DNA of 64,000 bases, from contig CAMBLM010000007.1 in NCBI GenBank assembly GCA_945868475.1, positions 62,001 through 126,000 on the forward strand, written 5' to 3'. Below, piece after piece: positions 1 through 8,240 of this stretch. The translations under genes were made by a program, and so were the position numbers. Below the pieces are notes generated by a model. That model was not told the origin of the DNA. It saw nothing but the letters and a program-made list of their open reading frames with translations, and did not search any database. This stretch comes from an uncultured Ruminococcus sp. Lineage in GTDB: Bacteria; Bacillota; Clostridia; Oscillospirales; Ruminococcaceae. The stretch's first letter is position 1. Every line of letters begins with the position of its first letter.

Positions 1-26
1 TCACTCTGAACGCAGGTAAATTTCAT
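1..26 (-). CDS. dnaN: DNA polymerase III beta clamp (DnaN), N-terminal start only
   Basis: Reading leftward from the ATG at 26 gives MKFTCVQS before the window ends. MKFT is the usual start of bacterial beta clamps, and dnaN normally follows dnaA on the same strand, as it would here. The clamp encircles DNA and holds the replicative polymerase. An AGGAG lies about 45 bases upstream, which is farther than usual, and no other in-frame start is visible between it and the ATG. Only eight codons can be seen, so the call rests on motif plus position. Confidence 0.72.
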
Positions 27-536
27 AAACTTGAATACAGTCTGGATTTATACAGAGCTGTAAATTCTCCTTTCTTATTTTTTAGATAAGTTTTTCTTAT
101 AATAAAAGGTTGGGGAAAACTATCGTCCAAAAAGAAAAACTTGCGGTGTTTTATTATAAAATAATATAATATATATAAATATTAAACAGTAATAGCAGTA
201 GGGGGCGTGGAAAATATGGAAAGGACGGTTTTTATGTATTTTATCAAGGAAAATCCATATAAAATTTTTCAACGTACTGTGTGTTGATAATTCTGCCCTA
301 TTGTGGAAAGTCAAAACACGGAGAAAAAGTGGGGAAAAATGTGAGTGGAAAGAGGAAAAAAGGTGCAAAATACGGTGAAAATAATTTTTTAGGCGTAAAA
401 CCTATGTTAAAAACTATTTTTATACGCTTTGTAATGTAGTTCAAATGCCCATAAAAACGTATTTAAAAGTTTTCCACCTAACTTTCCACACTATGTTGAA
501 AACTTTTTGATTAAACAATCTGTAGAAATAAAAAAG
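27..536. promoter_or_regulatory. Probable oriC region between dnaA and dnaN
   Basis: This 510-base gap holds no convincing gene. It has a very AT-rich stretch at about 150-185, suitable as an unwinding element. The box at 282-290 reads TTATCAACA on the minus strand. Several looser TTTTCCAC-type or CTTTCCACA-type copies lie near 111, 301, 330, 470 and 482. In Bacillus the unwinding part of the origin lies in the dnaA-dnaN gap, which matches this position. Unwinding and DnaA binding are inferred. Confidence 0.62.
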
Positions 537-1889
537 TTAGTTTTTGAGATTGTTTATAATGTCCTCAATGGTTTCTTTAAGGTGTGGGTCTTTATTCATC
601 GAGTTGGTGATCTCTTCATAATAATACATAATTGTGGAGTGATCCCTTCCGCCGATGTCAAGACCGATAGACTTATAGCTCAAAGAGGTAGTTTCCTTGA
701 TTATGTAAGCGCTGACCTTTCGTGCGAGAGATATCTTCGATGTTCTTTTGTTGGAAAGTATATCCTCGGAGGTAACTCCGTAGACTTCGGCAACGTGAGA
801 AAGAACTCTGTCGATAGTTATGGGTGAAGGTGTATCGTCCGAGAGTATCTCTCTGACGGTACTCTGAGCCTGTGCGATCGTCGGGGGAGTTCCGACAAGG
901 TGCATCGAAGCTTTCATTTTCTTTACGCAGCCCTCAAGCTGACGGATATTGGATTTGAGCTTGTCCGCGATATAATTTGCAACATCGTCCGAAAGTTTGA
1001 GGTCGAGAAGCTCGGCTTTTCTTCTTACGATGGCAACTCTTGTTTCAAAATCAGGTGCGGAGATATCGGCGATAAGTCCCCATTCAAAACGGGTGCGTAT
1101 TCTGTCCTCGAGAGTTTTGATATCCTTTGGCGGACGGTCGGAAGTGAGAACTATCTGCTTGCCGATCTTGTGAAGCTCATTGAACGTATGGAAGAATTCT
1201 TCCTGTGTTGATTCCTTGCCTGCGATGAACTGGACGTCATCGACGAGGAGGACATCGGCACTGCGGTACTTCTGATGAAACTGTGAAGTATCCTTTTTCT
1301 GCTGGATAGCAGTGATAAGTTCGTTGGCAAAGGTTTCGCCCGTTACATAGATGATGTTTGTATCGGGCTTGTTCTTTTTTATTTCATTGCTGATAGCTGT
1401 CATAAGATGGGTTTTTCCAAGACCCGATGGACCGTGGATGAAAAGTGGATTATAGGCACTGCCGGGATTTTTTGCAACGGTGGTGCTTGCGGCGTAGGCA
1501 AACTCGTTTGAATGACCGACTATAAAGGTATCAAAAGTATAATCATACTCTGCGTTGGAGAATGACTGTTCAAGCTCACGGCGTTTTACGAGAGGGGATT
1601 CTTCCTCCTCATCGTCCTGCTGAGTATCTTCAAGCGGAATGATCTCGATATCAACGGGAAACCCGAGCACATTTATGAAAGCGTCCGAGAGCATAGTGCT
1701 GTAATTTTTGAGGATAATACCTTTCTGAAATTCGGACTGGACGTTAAAATAAGCGACATTTTCATCAAGATTAAGGGGTTTGAGTGTCTTTATCCAGAGA
1801 TTGAAAGCAACGTCCGTCAATTCTCCGTTATTGACCTTTGACTGAAAATAGTCGAGTACCTTGTCAAAAACTTCGACAAAGGAATTCAT
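537..1889 (-). CDS. dnaA: Chromosomal replication initiator DnaA
   Basis: DnaA is the AAA+ ATPase that binds DnaA boxes and melts the origin. The 450-residue protein has the usual family length. An N-terminal helicase-loading domain is followed by an acidic linker (about residues 85-100), Walker A GPSGLGKTHL, Walker B LLVDDVQF, and the C-terminal DNA-binding signature GGRDHSTIMYYY. The ATG at 1889 has AAGGAG just upstream. It is transcribed away from the rpmH block and toward dnaN, the common Firmicutes origin layout. Confidence 0.98.
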   Translation of the reverse strand: MNSFVEVFDKVLDYFQSKVNNGELTDVAFNLWIKTLKPLNLDENVAYFNVQSEFQKGIILKNYSTMLSDAFINVLGFPVDIEIIPLEDTQQDDEEEESPLVKRRELEQSFSNAEYDYTFDTFIVGHSNEFAYAASTTVAKNPGSAYNPLFIHGPSGLGKTHLMTAISNEIKKNKPDTNIIYVTGETFANELITAIQQKKDTSQFHQKYRSADVLLVDDVQFIAGKESTQEEFFHTFNELHKIGKQIVLTSDRPPKDIKTLEDRIRTRFEWGLIADISAPDFETRVAIVRRKAELLDLKLSDDVANYIADKLKSNIRQLEGCVKKMKASMHLVGTPPTIAQAQSTVREILSDDTPSPITIDRVLSHVAEVYGVTSEDILSNKRTSKISLARKVSAYIIKETTSLSYKSIGLDIGGRDHSTIMYYYEEITNSMNKDPHLKETIEDIINNLKN

Positions 1890-1938
1890 AGTAAACCTAC
1901 TCCTTGCGATAAAAAATTATATAAGATAAATCTAAATA

Positions 1939-1967
1939 ATTATAGCATATTTTGAAGTTAAATGCAA
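1939..1967 (-). promoter_or_regulatory. Sigma-A type promoter for dnaA
   Basis: On the minus strand a -35 TTGCAT (1967-1962) and a -10 TATAAT (1944-1939) are 17 bases apart, about 50 bases upstream of the dnaA start codon. This is sequence match only. Confidence 0.6.
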
Positions 1968-2235
1968 GCGTTTTCACAAAATAAAACACCATATATAATA
2001 GTATAGTAAGAAAATAAAAAAACGGCGTTTTGAAAAAAAGTTTAAGTTAATTCTGAAAGAATTTAGCTTTGTTAAAGGGTGGTGGGGTTCAGAGGGAGAG
2101 ATTATTAAAACCTATTCTTTTTATTTTAATACGTTCGGTAAAATCTTATAAATAAAATACTTTTAGTCTTTGAATAAAAACCGAAATTCCGTCAATCATC
2201 AGATAAAAAGCAATTGCACGAAAGGACGAAATTTT
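1968..2235. other. AT-rich gap between dnaA and the degenerate mutase gene
   Basis: No gene is visible. The stretch is AT-rich. At about 2079-2101 it carries AAAGGGTGGTGGGG, the inverse of part of a sequence seen again at 56112-56122, so this is probably a fragment of an interspersed repeat. I see no clear DnaA box here. A promoter for the gene at 2236 should lie near 2120-2170, but none of the candidates is close to consensus. Confidence 0.4.
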
Positions 2236-3423
2236 ATGGATAGCAGCAGGCTTTACTTTTCGGACGAGGGAATATTGTCATCGGACGGAAATATTACGGC
2301 AGACGATGCGGCACATATCGGCAGGGAGGCTTCGGTTTTATCGGGCGGCATTGTTGTCGGGATAAAGGCTTCGCCGAGGTCGGAGATGCTGGCGATGTCA
2401 TTCTGTGCGGCGGCACTCGAATGCGGAGCGGATATTTTCTTTGCAGGTGATATTTCTCTGCCGGAGCTTTTCTTTATGTCAAAGCAGGCGGTCGGGGACT
2501 GCACTGTTGTTTACATCAGTTCTGTTTTTTATCCGTCGTTCCGTTTCTTCCGAAGAGGGGGAGGGGAGCTTTCTCCTGCTGAGGAAAAGCTGCTTGAAGA
2601 AGATCTTTTCAAAAATGATACAAAGAGAGGGTGTATAGGAAAGTTCTCTGACATTTCATCGCTTCGCTGTCTTTATGTTTCGCATTTGAAAAACATTGCC
2701 CGATTTGGTGATGATGTATCTTCTTATTCGGTAGTCATAAACAGTCCGTCAGAGCGTATCAGAACGCTTTGCAGTGAGGTAATACCGCGGTTTGAGGGCG
2801 GTGAAACGTTGGCTTTTCATCTGAATGAAGACGGTGTAAAAGTTACTGCCTTTACAGAGTCAACAGGGTACATTCAGTGCGGAAAGCTTCTTATGCTTGC
2901 TTTAAAATATCGGTTTGAAGAAATTGATAATATTGAAGGTAAGACTTTTAAGATACCGTTCAAGTTTCCGGGGTTTGCGGAGAAGATAGCGGCAGAATAT
3001 GGGGTGAAGATTGAACGTTCAGACACGGCTGAACTTGATTTTTACAATGATAAAATTATCCTTATTGTAGAAATTTTAAAGATTATACAAAAAACGGGCC
3101 AAAAAATGAACATTTTATGCGGTGATTTGCCTGAATATGCGGAACTTGACCGTTATATTCCCATTGAAAAGGAAAGCTGTGAGGAGAGGATAAAATCACT
3201 TTGCAGTGAGTATAAAAATGGTAAAAACTACGATCCGGATAAAAATTTCATCGGTGGAGTGACGATAAATGACGGTCTGGGGAAGATATCGGTAACTCCG
3301 ATACGCTCGGGAAAAGGCATAATGCTTCACGCTGAGAGCGTAAAGATGGAGTCGGCGGCTGAACTCTGCAATTTTTATGAGAATATTCTTCGCAGTAAAG
3401 GTTCTTTTCGTGAAAAGATATAA
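2236..3423 (+). CDS. Degenerate alpha-D-phosphohexomutase homologue, probably not catalytic
   Basis: The 395-residue protein resembles the phosphoglucosamine/phosphomannomutase family, but its motifs are eroded. The expected serine loop (TASHNP type) is replaced near residues 95-100 by SSVFYPSF, although the following RRGGGELSPAEE matches the family's GGELSPEEE segment. The C-terminal phosphate loop (RPSGTEP type) reads TPIRSGKGI, followed by a recognisable HAESVKMESAAELC helix. I chose the ATG at 2236 because AAAGGACG lies just upstream; an upstream in-frame TTG at 2170 lacks a good site. It sits alone between dnaA and rpmH. Family membership is my own motif reading; loss of activity is inferred. 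Confidence 0.6.
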   Translation: MDSSRLYFSDEGILSSDGNITADDAAHIGREASVLSGGIVVGIKASPRSEMLAMSFCAAALECGADIFFAGDISLPELFFMSKQAVGDCTVVYISSVFYPSFRFFRRGGGELSPAEEKLLEEDLFKNDTKRGCIGKFSDISSLRCLYVSHLKNIARFGDDVSSYSVVINSPSERIRTLCSEVIPRFEGGETLAFHLNEDGVKVTAFTESTGYIQCGKLLMLALKYRFEEIDNIEGKTFKIPFKFPGFAEKIAAEYGVKIERSDTAELDFYNDKIILIVEILKIIQKTGQKMNILCGDLPEYAELDRYIPIEKESCEERIKSLCSEYKNGKNYDPDKNFIGGVTINDGLGKISVTPIRSGKGIMLHAESVKMESAAELCNFYENILRSKGSFREKI

Positions 3424-3500
3424 ATATGAAAAGTTTATACGGAGGTTTTTTATGTAAATAAGCGGAAAATCAAATTTTTCGTAAAAAATGAAAAAAACAC

Positions 3501-3530
3501 TTGACATCGCGGTATAAAATGAAATATAAT
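3501..3530 (+). promoter_or_regulatory. Consensus sigma-A promoter upstream of rpmH
   Basis: A perfect -35 TTGACA (3501-3506) and a perfect -10 TATAAT (3525-3530) are separated by 18 bases. A leader of about 125 bases follows before rpmH. Confidence 0.8.
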
Positions 3531-3663
3531 AATAAATTGATAGGGTATCTAACTCTGTTATAGATATCTTTATGAATATGTCCTTTCGGCAGAACTGCTT
3601 CGGCGTTTTATCTGCGTCGGATAAGGGCTGCTTAATAATCGAAATAAAAGGAGGAGTTAAACA

Positions 3664-3798
3664 ATGAAAAGAACATACCAGCCTAAGAAGCTTCACAGAA
3701 AAAAAGAACACGGCTTCATGAAGAGAATGGCAACAAGAAACGGTCGTAAAGTATTGGCAAGAAGACGTGCTAAGGGCAGAAAAAGACTCTCTTACTAA
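3664..3798 (+). CDS. rpmH: 50S ribosomal protein L34
   Basis: The product is 44 residues, the standard L34 length. It starts [18 protein letters not shown] and ends GRKRLSY, which is characteristic of the family, and it is strongly basic throughout. L34 is a late-assembling large-subunit protein. GGAGG lies just upstream of the ATG. The gene heads the conserved rpmH-rnpA-yidD-yidC-khpB block next to the origin. Confidence 0.98.
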   Translation: MKRTYQPKKLHRKKEHGFMKRMATRNGRKVLARRRAKGRKRLSY

Positions 3799-3864
3799 TC
3801 ATCAATGAATATAAAGGGGGCAAAAGGATTCTTTCTGCCCCTTTGTATGAGTCTGAGCTTAAAC

Positions 3865-3907
3865 GGACCGCAATCGGGTTTGCCCCTTTTGTGGTCTTTT
3901 TTCTTTT
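3865..3907 (+). terminator. Terminator-like hairpin between rpmH and rnpA
   Basis: GGACCGCAA pairs with TTGTGGTC around a 15-base loop and is followed by TTTTTTCTTTT. A second hairpin just upstream (3813-3844, AAAGGGG with CCCCTTT) lies right after the rpmH stop. Together they probably lower read-through from the strong rpmH promoter into rnpA. Confidence 0.6.
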
Positions 3908-3930
3908 AAATCAAAGTATCGGCGGTTTTT

Positions 3931-4323
3931 ATGATCTATACTATTAAAATGAAAGAGAATAAGGAGTTTCTGAATCTTTTCAAGAGGGGAAACTATGTAT
4001 GCGGCAGAGCCTGCGTTGTTTATTTTCGCAAGAACGGCACTCCGCAGAACAAGCTTGGCATCTCAACGGGAAAGAAAACGGGAAACGCCGTTATACGAAG
4101 CCGCTGCCGCAGGATAATACGTCAGGCTTACCGCGAGAACGAGCAGCTTATCCCGAGGGGATACAACATCGTTGTCGTTTCGCGCGAGGGCTGCGGTGAC
4201 TGCAAATCGACCGATATAAGCAGGTTTTTCAGGACAAGGCTCATTCCTGCGATGAATGATCCGAACCCGAAGAAACGCAACAAAAACTCTAAAAATAATA
4301 AACAGACAGATAAAAATAAATAA
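3931..4323 (+). CDS. rnpA: Ribonuclease P protein component
   Basis: RnpA binds the RNase P RNA and helps it mature tRNA 5' ends. The 130-residue protein has the family start (MKENKEFLNLFKRGNYV) and the RNA-binding signature AVIRSRCRRIIRQAYRE, followed by a lysine-rich tail. The start is uncertain between the ATGs at 3931 and 3949; neither has a strong ribosome binding site. It lies between rpmH and yidD as in most bacteria. Confidence 0.95.
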   Translation: MIYTIKMKENKEFLNLFKRGNYVCGRACVVYFRKNGTPQNKLGISTGKKTGNAVIRSRCRRIIRQAYRENEQLIPRGYNIVVVSREGCGDCKSTDISRFFRTRLIPAMNDPNPKKRNKNSKNNKQTDKNK

Positions 4324-4355
4324 TTTATTACTGTTTGTATATTACTATTTGTTAT

Positions 4356-4631
4356 ATGAAATATATTTTATCACTGTTGGTAAAATTCTATCGTAAAATA
4401 ATATCTCCTTTGAAGCCGCCATGCTGCAAGTATTACCCGACGTGTTCGACGTATGCGCTTGAATCTTTGCAGAAGCACGGAGCGGCTAAGGGTACGGTCC
4501 TTGCCGTCTGGAGGCTGCTGCGATGCAATCCTTACAGCAATGGCGGTGTGGACAAAGTTCCCGACAAATTCTTCCTTTACACTCTCAAAAGCCGCGCAAA
4601 GCGTGAGGAAAGGGAGAAAAGCAAACAATAA
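4356..4631 (+). CDS. yidD: Membrane protein insertion efficiency factor YidD
   Basis: YidD is a small amphipathic protein thought to assist YidC-dependent membrane insertion. The 91-residue product shows the family core FYRKIISP, CKYYPTCSTYALE, then HGA and RLLRCNPYSNGG. I placed the start at the ATG at 4356, which matches homologue length; an upstream TTG at 4335 would add seven residues. The gene sits between rnpA and yidC. Confidence 0.95.
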   Translation: MKYILSLLVKFYRKIISPLKPPCCKYYPTCSTYALESLQKHGAAKGTVLAVWRLLRCNPYSNGGVDKVPDKFFLYTLKSRAKREEREKSKQ

Positions 4632-4709
4632 CTGCTTGTATAAATTTGAATATAATTACTTTATGTATTTTATATATAGAAATCTTTTATCAGAATTTTG
4701 GAGGTAAAA

Positions 4710-5876
4710 ATGGGCATAATCAGCAGAATCATCGGTTATCCGCTCGGTTGGGTAATGTGGTTTTTCTATCATATCTGTAACAATTATGCGCTTGCGATCA
4801 TTCTTTTCACGATCGTTACAAAGCTTATAATGATCCCTACACAGATAAAGACACAGAAATCCACAGTCGCAATGCAGGCACTCCAGCCAAAGCTTGACAA
4901 GCTCAAAAAGCAGTACGGCAAAAATCAGGAAAAATACAATGAAGAGGTAATGAAGCTTTACGCAGAGGAAAACTGCAATCCTATGAGTTCATGTCTGCCG
5001 ATGCTCATTCAGTTCCCGATACTTTACGGTATATTCGATGTCGTTTACCGTCCTATCACGCACATTCTCCGAATCTCATCGGACGTTATCAATGCAGCCA
5101 AGGAAGTTCTTCAGAACACAGCTTTGGTTGAGGGAAACAGGTATTTCTCAGTCCGTCCCGAGATATATATTACACAGGCGATAAAAGACCCCAACTATGT
5201 AGGACTTTTCTCCGACCCTATGTTTGATGAACTCAAGTCAAAGGTTCTTGACTTTAACAACACATTATTCGGTGTTGACCTTGACCTTACTCCGACATTC
5301 CACCCCGAAGTCTGGAACAGAGCAGCGGTCATACTTCTTCTTATACCTATTTTATCGGGTGTATTCCAGATGGCTTCTTCCGTTTACAGCCAGATCCGTC
5401 AGAAGAAGATGAACCCATCGGCTATGCAGGGACCGCAGGCAGGCTCAATGATGATGCTCACATTCGGTATGCCTATCTTCGCTGTTTGGATCGCTTACAA
5501 GTATCCTGCTGCTATCGGTTTCTACTGGGCAGCTTCGGCATTCTTCTCCTTTATCTCGATGATAATCATAAACAAGATATACACGCCCGAACACGTTGCG
5601 GAGCTTGTTGAGAAAGACAAGAAGAAAAAGAAAAACCAGAAGAAAAAGGGCATGATGGAACGTTATCAGCAGCTTATGCAGGAGCAGATGGCTGCACAGA
5701 ACGGCGGCAGGACTGCTGTTTCCAAGGTTTCCGATGACGATGATGACGGCGAATTCAAGCTTTCCAAGTCGCAGCAGAAAGAGTATGAACGCAGACTTAT
5801 CAACGAAGCCAGAAAAAGACAGGCTGAAAAGTACGGCGATGAATACTATGAGGACGACGACAACAGCGATAACTAA
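4710..5876 (+). CDS. yidC: Membrane protein insertase YidC/OxaA (SpoIIIJ type)
   Basis: This insertase places membrane proteins into the lipid bilayer with or without SecYEG. The 388-residue product has a first transmembrane segment near residues 20-40, a charged cytoplasmic hairpin (about 50-85), the conserved PMSSCLPMLIQFPILYGIF segment, further membrane spans to about 295, and a basic then acidic cytoplasmic tail. The groove position that is Arg in many homologues appears to be Lys (TIVTKLIMIP). The ATG at 4710 follows TTTGGAGG; an in-frame TTG at 4698 overlaps that site and is unlikely. No lipoprotein signal is seen. Confidence 0.96.
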   Translation: MGIISRIIGYPLGWVMWFFYHICNNYALAIILFTIVTKLIMIPTQIKTQKSTVAMQALQPKLDKLKKQYGKNQEKYNEEVMKLYAEENCNPMSSCLPMLIQFPILYGIFDVVYRPITHILRISSDVINAAKEVLQNTALVEGNRYFSVRPEIYITQAIKDPNYVGLFSDPMFDELKSKVLDFNNTLFGVDLDLTPTFHPEVWNRAAVILLLIPILSGVFQMASSVYSQIRQKKMNPSAMQGPQAGSMMMLTFGMPIFAVWIAYKYPAAIGFYWAASAFFSFISMIIINKIYTPEHVAELVEKDKKKKKNQKKKGMMERYQQLMQEQMAAQNGGRTAVSKVSDDDDDGEFKLSKSQQKEYERRLINEARKRQAEKYGDEYYEDDDNSDN

Positions 5877-5934
5877 GACTCACACGGCTTTTATATAAGC
5901 CGAGGTATAACAATTTTACGAGAGGAGCATTTTC

Positions 5935-6720
5935 ATGAAACAGGTTTTTACAGCTAAGTCCATAGATGAAGCTAAGGCTATGGCAGCAGCAGAATTTGGC
6001 GTTGAAGAAAGCAAGATCACGTTCACAGTTCTCGAAGAACCGAAAAAAGGTCTTTTCGGTATCGTAAAGGGCGAGGCAAAGGTTGAGGCTGAGTATGAGC
6101 CGTCAAAGGCACAGATAGCGGCTGATTATATAAAGGGTATCCTTGACAATATGGGCATTGATTCATCACTCAATGTTACAGAAACAGAGGACGGTGCAAT
6201 TATCGAGATCCTCGGTGACACAAGCGGTGCCATCATTGGCAGAAGGGGCGAAACTCTTGACGCTATCCAGTACCTTGCATCTATGACTGCAAACAAGGGT
6301 GACAAGGAATACTACCGCATCAATGTTGATTCCTGCGGCTACCGTGAGAAGAGAAAGGCTATACTTGAAGACCTTGCAGTTAAAATTTCCAAGACTGTTA
6401 TCAGAACGGGCAGAACAACAACTCTTGAACCGATGAATCCTTATGAGAGAAGGATCATTCACTCCGCAGTTGCAAACATTGAGGGTGTTACCTCCAAGAG
6501 TATTGGCGAAGAGCCTTACAGAAAGGTTTCTATCTCTTCGACAAATCCGCGTCCAAGACGTGACGGCAAGACCGGCTACAAGAAGGGCGGCAAGAAGAAC
6601 GGTGAATACACACCGCGTTCGCTCGATATGATGAAGACATCATTTGAAAAGGAATACAAAAAGCCGAAGCCGGAAGATGACCTTATTTCGGGCGACCTTT
6701 ACGGCAAGATCGACATCTGA
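5935..6720 (+). CDS. khpB: RNA-binding protein KhpB (Jag, SpoIIIJ-associated)
   Basis: KhpB is an RNA-binding protein linked to cell elongation and division in Firmicutes. The 261-residue product carries a Jag-N domain (about residues 1-50, ending KKGLFGIVKGEAKVE), a KH domain with the GAIIGRRGETLDAIQ loop (about 98-112), and an R3H domain with PMNPYERRIIHSAV (about 168-181). A basic tail follows. GAGAGGAG precedes the ATG. It is cotranscribed with yidC, 58 bases downstream. Confidence 0.95.
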   Translation: MKQVFTAKSIDEAKAMAAAEFGVEESKITFTVLEEPKKGLFGIVKGEAKVEAEYEPSKAQIAADYIKGILDNMGIDSSLNVTETEDGAIIEILGDTSGAIIGRRGETLDAIQYLASMTANKGDKEYYRINVDSCGYREKRKAILEDLAVKISKTVIRTGRTTTLEPMNPYERRIIHSAVANIEGVTSKSIGEEPYRKVSISSTNPRPRRDGKTGYKKGGKKNGEYTPRSLDMMKTSFEKEYKKPKPEDDLISGDLYGKIDI

Positions 6721-6740
6721 TAAGCTATTTTAGCAATTTT

Positions 6741-6823
6741 TACCGCACAAATTTATACTGAACACCCTTTTTGTTTGACAAAACCGACAATATAATGAGT
6801 GTTTAGTATTTCTTGTGCGGTAT
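6741..6823. repeat. Family A palindromic element, short copy (A1), forming a terminator-like hairpin
   Basis: Outer arms TACCGCACAA and TTGTGCGGTA flank inner arms ATACTGAACAC and GTGTTTAGTAT, giving one long hairpin between khpB and mnmE. The inner arms match the ends of the longer family A copies at 10960 and 22195. It may end transcription of the yidC-khpB block. Confidence 0.65.
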
Positions 6824-6843
6824 TCTAATATTCGGAGGAATTT

Positions 6844-8217
6844 ATGGCAAGGTCAAATACGATAGCCGCCGTTTCCACGCCGAGAGGTACAGGCGGCATT
6901 GCGGTCATACGGATAAGCGGCGATGAAGCTTTTTCTGTATGTGATAAAATTTTTAAGCCGATATCGAGCCGCAAAATGCCGTCTGAAATGGACGGCTACA
7001 CCTGCGCTTTCGGCAGGATAGAATATGACGGCGAATTCTTTGACGAATGTGTGCTGACAATTTTCCGCGCTCCGAGGTCATATACGGGTGAGGACGTTGC
7101 TGAAATTTCCTGCCACGGCGGTATTTTCGTAACGGAAAATATTTTAAAGCTTGTTTTCTCGCTCAGTGCAAGACCTGCTGAACCGGGGGAGTTTACCAAG
7201 AGGGCGTTTCTCAACGGCAAAATGAACCTTATCGAAGCCGAATCGGTCATGGATATAATTTCAGCTGAGGGCAGTGCAAGTCTGCGTTCGGCGGCGGCAC
7301 TGAAAAAGGGTGCGCTTTTCGGCAGGATAGATGCTGTTTCAAAGTCGCTTTTGCATTTGCTCGGTGAGCTTGCGGCTTGGAACGATTATCCCGAGGAGGA
7401 CATTCCCGAGGTCGATGAAGATACTATGCTCGGGACGCTGGAGGGTGCAAAAGCTTCGCTTAATGATATACTTTCGACTTATGATTACGGCAGGATACTG
7501 CGAAGCGGTGTTGACACGGCTATTATTGGTAAGCCCAACGTTGGCAAAAGCACGTTGATGAACCTTTTGAGCGGCTGTGAGCGAAGCATTGTTACCGACA
7601 TTGCAGGAACTACGCGCGATATTGTAGAGGAGTCTGTGCGGCTCGGAGATATCGTTCTTCGTCTTTCCGACACAGCAGGAATTCGTGAAACAGAGGATAT
7701 TGTTGAGGGGTTCGGTGTTAAAAAGGCGCAGGAAAAGATCGATTCGGCTGATCTTGTGCTTGCGGTTTTTGATAATTCGCAGGAACTTTCGTCAGAGGAT
7801 ATTGAAATTTGCGACAAATGCGCTGGGAAGAATGCTGTTGCTATAATAAACAAGACCGATCTTGAAGCTTCGATAGATTCTGATTTTATACATTCAAAGT
7901 TTGCTTCGGTCATAGAAATTTCAGCAAAGGCGGCTGACGGACTTGATAAACTACAGTCTGTACTTACAGACATGTTTAAAACTAACAGTATAAACTATGA
8001 TTCCGGCATCATTGCGAATGAACGTCAGCGTGACTGCGTAAAGAATGCTTTGAAGAGTCTTGATGAGAGCATTTCTGCTATAAAATTCGGTTCAACGCTT
8101 GACGCTGTGACCATTATTATAGATGAAAGCGAGAATTTTTTGCTTGAACTCACGGGTGAACGTGCGAGTGAAGCCGTTGTAAATGAAGTTTTCTCGCATT
8201 TCTGTGTTGGAAAATGA
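6844..8217 (+). CDS. mnmE: tRNA uridine-5-carboxymethylaminomethyl modification GTPase MnmE
   Basis: With MnmG, MnmE modifies the wobble uridine of several tRNAs. The 457-residue protein has an N-terminal tetrahydrofolate-binding domain (start NTIAAVSTPRGTGGIAVIR), a helical domain and an inserted G domain with GKPNVGKSTLMN, DIAGTTRD and the DTAG motif. The C-terminal FCVGK matches the family C-[ILV]-G-K signature that carries the catalytic cysteine. GGAGG precedes the ATG. mnmG follows after 23 bases. Confidence 0.97.
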   Translation: MARSNTIAAVSTPRGTGGIAVIRISGDEAFSVCDKIFKPISSRKMPSEMDGYTCAFGRIEYDGEFFDECVLTIFRAPRSYTGEDVAEISCHGGIFVTENILKLVFSLSARPAEPGEFTKRAFLNGKMNLIEAESVMDIISAEGSASLRSAAALKKGALFGRIDAVSKSLLHLLGELAAWNDYPEEDIPEVDEDTMLGTLEGAKASLNDILSTYDYGRILRSGVDTAIIGKPNVGKSTLMNLLSGCERSIVTDIAGTTRDIVEESVRLGDIVLRLSDTAGIRETEDIVEGFGVKKAQEKIDSADLVLAVFDNSQELSSEDIEICDKCAGKNAVAIINKTDLEASIDSDFIHSKFASVIEISAKAADGLDKLQSVLTDMFKTNSINYDSGIIANERQRDCVKNALKSLDESISAIKFGSTLDAVTIIIDESENFLLELTGERASEAVVNEVFSHFCVGK

Positions 8218-8240
8218 TTTTTTAGATTGGAATACCGAAA

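Noticed and set aside
120-368. Open frame of 82 codons in the dnaA-dnaN gap
   Set aside because: The composition is AT-driven (F, H, L, S rich), with no ribosome site, and it lies over the probable origin.
6775-6796. TTGACA and TATAAT upstream of mnmE
   Set aside because: The boxes are only 10 bases apart, too close for a sigma-A promoter; they fall inside repeat A1.
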